DNA from: Candidatus Alistipes intestinigallinarum
GTDB lineage: Bacteria > Bacteroidota > Bacteroidia > Bacteroidales > Rikenellaceae
Length of the DNA: 53,299 nt
Direction: 5' to 3'
Assembly (NCBI GenBank): GCA_019115745.1
Contig: DXDA01000022.1
Location: 1-53,299 of the forward strand
Positions 50,407 through 53,299 of this stretch are shown one piece after another (position 1 is the first letter of the stretch; the number at the start of each line of letters is the position of its first letter). Below the pieces are notes generated by a model, which was not told where the DNA came from, made no database searches, and saw only the letters and a list, made by a program, of their open reading frames with translations. The translations under genes were made by a program, and so were the position numbers.

Positions 50407-51624
50407 ATGGATCTCAAAGAACGTTTTCTGAAATACGTCTCCTACGACACGCAGTCGTCGGAGGAGAGCACCTCGTTCCCCTCGACCGAGAAACAGAAGG
50501 TGCTGCTCGAAGCCTTGCGCGACGAGATGCAGATGCTCGGCATGACCGAGGTCACGATGGACCAGTATGGCTATGTGATGGGTACGGTGCCCGCCTCGAA
50601 GGGGTATGAACAGGCCCCCGTGATCGGGTTCATCGCCCACGTCGACACGTCGCCCGACATGAGCGGCAAGGATGTCAAGCCGCGCGTGGTGGAGGATTAC
50701 GACGGCGGCGACCTGGTGCTGAACGGACACCTGACGATGCGCGTCGAGGATTTCCCGGAACTGGCCTTCTTCAAGGGCCACACACTGATCCACACCGACG
50801 GCACAACGCTACTCGGAGCCGATGACAAGGCCGGCGTGGCGGAGATCATGACCGCTGCCGAATACCTGATGACCCACCCGGAGGTGAAGCACGGCAAGAT
50901 CCGCATCGGCTTCACGCCCGACGAGGAGGTGGGACGCGGTGTCGACTTCTTCGATGTCAAGGCCTTCGGGGCGGACTTCGCCTACACGGTCGACGGCGGC
51001 ATGGAGGGCGAGCTGGAGTATGAAAACTTCAACGCCGCCAGCGCGAAGATCGAAATCCAGGGCCGCAACGTCCACCCGGGCTACGCCAAGGCGAAGATGA
51101 TCAACGCCATCGACGTGGCGTGCGAGTTGCAGACGCTGCTCCCGGCGGCCGAGCGCCCGCAGTTCACCGAAGGTTACGAGGGATTCTACCACTGCGTCGG
51201 CATCAGCGGCACGGTCGAGCGGGCCTCGCTGAGCTACATCATCCGCGACCACGACGCCGACCGTTTCGAGAAGAAAAAGGTCTTCCTGTGGGCGTGCGTC
51301 GACCTGCTGAAGCAGAAATACGGCAGCGACGTGTTGACCCTCACGGTCAAGGACCAGTATTTCAACATGCGCAAGATGGTCGAACCCCACCCGCAGGTGA
51401 TCGACAAGGCCCTCCGGGCGATGGAGATGGCCGATGTGAAACCCCTCGTGCGTCCGATCCGCGGCGGAACGGACGGCGCCCGGCTCTCGTTCATGGGGCT
51501 GCCGTGCCCGAACCTCTTCACCGGCGGCATGAACTTCCACGGCAAGTTCGAGTACTGCTCACTCACCACCATGCGCAAGGCCCAGCAGGTGATCCTGAAC
51601 CTCGCGCAGCTCTGGGCCGAATAG
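50407..51624 (+). CDS. pepT: Peptidase T (tripeptide aminopeptidase)
   Basis: The 405-residue M20 metallopeptidase releases the N-terminal residue of tripeptides in the cytoplasm. The zinc ligands and catalytic residues are at the standard positions: His78 and Asp80 in FIAHVDTSPD, Asp140 in LLGADDKAG, Glu173/Glu174 in TPDEEVGRG, and a late RGGTDGARLSFMGLP. The lid domain (about 210-320) is intact. It could process peptides taken up by the OPT transporter upstream, but the 266-bp gap makes a shared transcript uncertain. Confidence 0.97.
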   Translation: MDLKERFLKYVSYDTQSSEESTSFPSTEKQKVLLEALRDEMQMLGMTEVTMDQYGYVMGTVPASKGYEQAPVIGFIAHVDTSPDMSGKDVKPRVVEDYDGGDLVLNGHLTMRVEDFPELAFFKGHTLIHTDGTTLLGADDKAGVAEIMTAAEYLMTHPEVKHGKIRIGFTPDEEVGRGVDFFDVKAFGADFAYTVDGGMEGELEYENFNAASAKIEIQGRNVHPGYAKAKMINAIDVACELQTLLPAAERPQFTEGYEGFYHCVGISGTVERASLSYIIRDHDADRFEKKKVFLWACVDLLKQKYGSDVLTLTVKDQYFNMRKMVEPHPQVIDKALRAMEMADVKPLVRPIRGGTDGARLSFMGLPCPNLFTGGMNFHGKFEYCSLTTMRKAQQVILNLAQLWAE

Positions 51625-51706
51625 GTTGCGGCAGAGCGGTTCATTGCCGGGGCAAAGGAGCGAAAAGCGAGAAAAGCCCCCGGGAGGGGCATAAACATGT
51701 GAAAAA

Positions 51707-53299
51707 ATGGACAATTTCGGATTTCTGAAAGTCGCGGCGGCGATTCCCGCCCTGCGGGTCGGCGACTGCACCTACAATACGGAACGCATGGCCGCACTGG
51801 CCGAAGAGGCGGCACGCCGGGGCGTGGAGATCGTCGTATTCCCCGAACTGGGCACGACGGCCTACACGTGCGGCGACCTCGTGTTGCAGCCCACGCTGCT
51901 CGATGCCGCCGACGAGGCCCTCGCACGCCTGGCCCGCGACACGCGCAAGCTCCCGCTGGCTCTGATCGCCGGGGCGCCGCTGCGCCACGGAGCGTCGCTC
52001 TACAACTGCGCCGTAGTGATGACCCAGGGAAAGATCCTCGGCGTCGTCCCGAAGAGCTACATCCCCGACTACGGAGAGTTCTACGAGAGCCGCTGGTTCG
52101 CATCGGGCGCCGGGATCTCGGAAGAGCGGATCGACGTCGCGGGACAGCAGGCCGATTTCGGGGCCGACCTCACCTTCGCCGTCAACGGCGCGGAGTTCGG
52201 CGTGGAGATCTGCGAGGACCTCTGGGCTCCGATCCCGCCCTCGTCGCAGCTGGCGCTGAACGGCGCAAAGGTGATCTTCAACCTCTCGGCCTCGCCCGAA
52301 CTGGCCGGCAAGCACGACTACCTGCGGCAACTCGTCGCCCAGCAGTCGGCCCGCACGCTCTCGGCCTACGTCTACGCCTCGGCAGGCCTCGGCGAGTCCT
52401 CGACGGACCTGGTCTTCGCCGGAAACGGCCTGATCGCCGAAAACGGCACGATCCTGCGCGAAGCCGAACGCTTCTCGACCGACGAACAGATCGTCGTCGC
52501 CGACGTGGACATCCAGCGGCTGGAATTCGAACGCCGCCGCAACACCTCGTTCCGCCAGCGGGAGAGCTCCTCGGAGAACACCGTCATCGAAATGGAGATC
52601 CCCGAAGGGCTGCGGGCCGCCGTACCGGAACGCGACATCGACCCGATGCCGTTCGTCCCGAAGGAGGAGGGCGACCGCCACGAACGCTGCGAGGAGATCT
52701 TCCGCATCCAGTCGCACGGACTGGCCCGGCGGCTTCTCCACACGCGGAGCGAAAAGGCCGTGATCGGCATCTCGGGCGGTCTGGACTCGACGCTGGCGCT
52801 GCTCGTGACGGTCCGCACGTTCGACCTGCTGCGGCTCGACCGCGCCGGGATCCTCGGCATCACGATGCCCGGATTCGGGACCACCGACCGCACCTACCGC
52901 AACGCTCTGGAACTGATGCGCGGACTGGGCGTCACGGTGCGCGAGATCCCGATCCGCGAGGCCTGCCTGCAACACTTCCGCGACATCGGGCTCGATCCGT
53001 CGGAGCGTTCGGCCGCCTACGAGAACGCCCAGGCCCGCGAACGGACACAGATCCTCATGGACATAGCCAACATGGAGGGCGGACTGGTGGTCGGCACGGG
53101 CGACCTCTCGGAGCTGGCCCTCGGCTGGGCCACCTACAACGGCGACCAGATGTCGATGTACGGCGTCAACGCCTCGGTGCCGAAGACGCTGGTGCGCCAC
53201 CTCGTGAAGTGGGCCGCCGACACGGAGAGCGACCCCGCGACGCGGGCCACGCTGCTCGACATCATCGACACGCCGGTGAGCCCCGAACTCCTGCCGGCC
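51707..53299 (+). CDS. nadE: Glutamine-dependent NAD synthetase, 3' end cut by window
   Basis: The frame opens at ATG 51707 (MDNFGFLKVAAAIPALRVGD) and stays open to the window edge, 531 codons of an expected 640 or so. The N-terminal glutaminase (nitrilase fold) has Glu47 in FPELGTTAY, Lys116 in VPKSYIPDYG and the nucleophile Cys169 in EICEDLW. The synthetase domain has the ATP-PPase loop SGGLDST (about 351-357), TRFGTTDRTY-type and GTGDLSELALGW segments. It makes NAD from deamido-NAD, using glutamine as the ammonia source. The start codon lies 82 bp after pepT. Confidence 0.96.
   Translation, partial: MDNFGFLKVAAAIPALRVGDCTYNTERMAALAEEAARRGVEIVVFPELGTTAYTCGDLVLQPTLLDAADEALARLARDTRKLPLALIAGAPLRHGASLYNCAVVMTQGKILGVVPKSYIPDYGEFYESRWFASGAGISEERIDVAGQQADFGADLTFAVNGAEFGVEICEDLWAPIPPSSQLALNGAKVIFNLSASPELAGKHDYLRQLVAQQSARTLSAYVYASAGLGESSTDLVFAGNGLIAENGTILREAERFSTDEQIVVADVDIQRLEFERRRNTSFRQRESSSENTVIEMEIPEGLRAAVPERDIDPMPFVPKEEGDRHERCEEIFRIQSHGLARRLLHTRSEKAVIGISGGLDSTLALLVTVRTFDLLRLDRAGILGITMPGFGTTDRTYRNALELMRGLGVTVREIPIREACLQHFRDIGLDPSERSAAYENAQARERTQILMDIANMEGGLVVGTGDLSELALGWATYNGDQMSMYGVNASVPKTLVRHLVKWAADTESDPATRATLLDIIDTPVSPELLPA

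Noticed and set aside
51650..51700. Terminator between pepT and nadE
   Set aside because: GCCCC and GGGGC can pair near 51676-51690, but there is no T tract after it; read-through into nadE is as likely.

Overview
The window comes from a GC-rich member of the Bacteroidales, most like Alistipes (Rikenellaceae). The signs are Bacteroidetes-type promoters (TTTG, about 20 bp, TAnnTTTG) in front of many genes, start codons without evident Shine-Dalgarno sequences, and families typical of the phylum: GS III, PorX, DUF4493 and PCMD lipoproteins, fimbrillin, Porin_10, and the heterodimeric methylmalonyl-CoA mutase of the succinate/propionate pathway. No tRNA, rRNA, CRISPR array, IS element or prophage was seen. 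Both ends cut genes (glnN on the left, nadE on the right). The genus is an inference from these traits.

Layout. 1-7.6 kb: start of glnN (minus), then mutA-mutB (plus) with a hairpin terminator between the two cistrons, an adenosylhomocysteinase-like protein that seems to lack the catalytic residues, and a convergent YqhD-type aldehyde reductase. 7.8-20.7 kb: a long minus-strand run that reads rng, mfd, coaX, an outer-membrane barrel, a TPR protein, lptC, a CorC/HlyC protein and ppiD. Several of these genes overlap, and coaX starts with TTG inside the mfd stop. 20.9-24.6 kb: HU and a 29-residue basic protein that may be ribosomal, then an arsR/arsE/arsF/arsG/permease cluster (minus) with two copies of an ArsR-type operator. 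24.7-28.7 kb: porX-tsaE, an SRPBCC protein, a small ExbB/TolQ-like membrane protein and a membrane-anchored LytTR regulator.

28.8-41.6 kb: a NUDIX hydrolase, an S9 peptidase lipoprotein, and then a seven-gene plus-strand surface locus: a fimbrillin-like lipoprotein, a DUF4493 protein, a DUF4493-like protein, a DUF4493-like/PCMD protein, two paralogous outer-membrane barrels and a second PCMD lipoprotein. Genes in this locus are 2-17 bp apart, preceded by one promoter and closed by one strong terminator. It is the best candidate here for an uncharacterised system, probably a surface appendage or glycan-binding complex.

41.6-53.3 kb: a Porin_10 barrel with a lytic transglycosylase (minus), pssA (minus) divergent from manC-murF (plus), a MazG-like pyrophosphohydrolase with an OPT transporter, pepT and the first 531 codons of glutamine-dependent NAD synthetase. 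Short GC-rich tandem repeats with periods of 20, 31 and 47-48 bp lie in several intergenic gaps, and others are built into two proteins.
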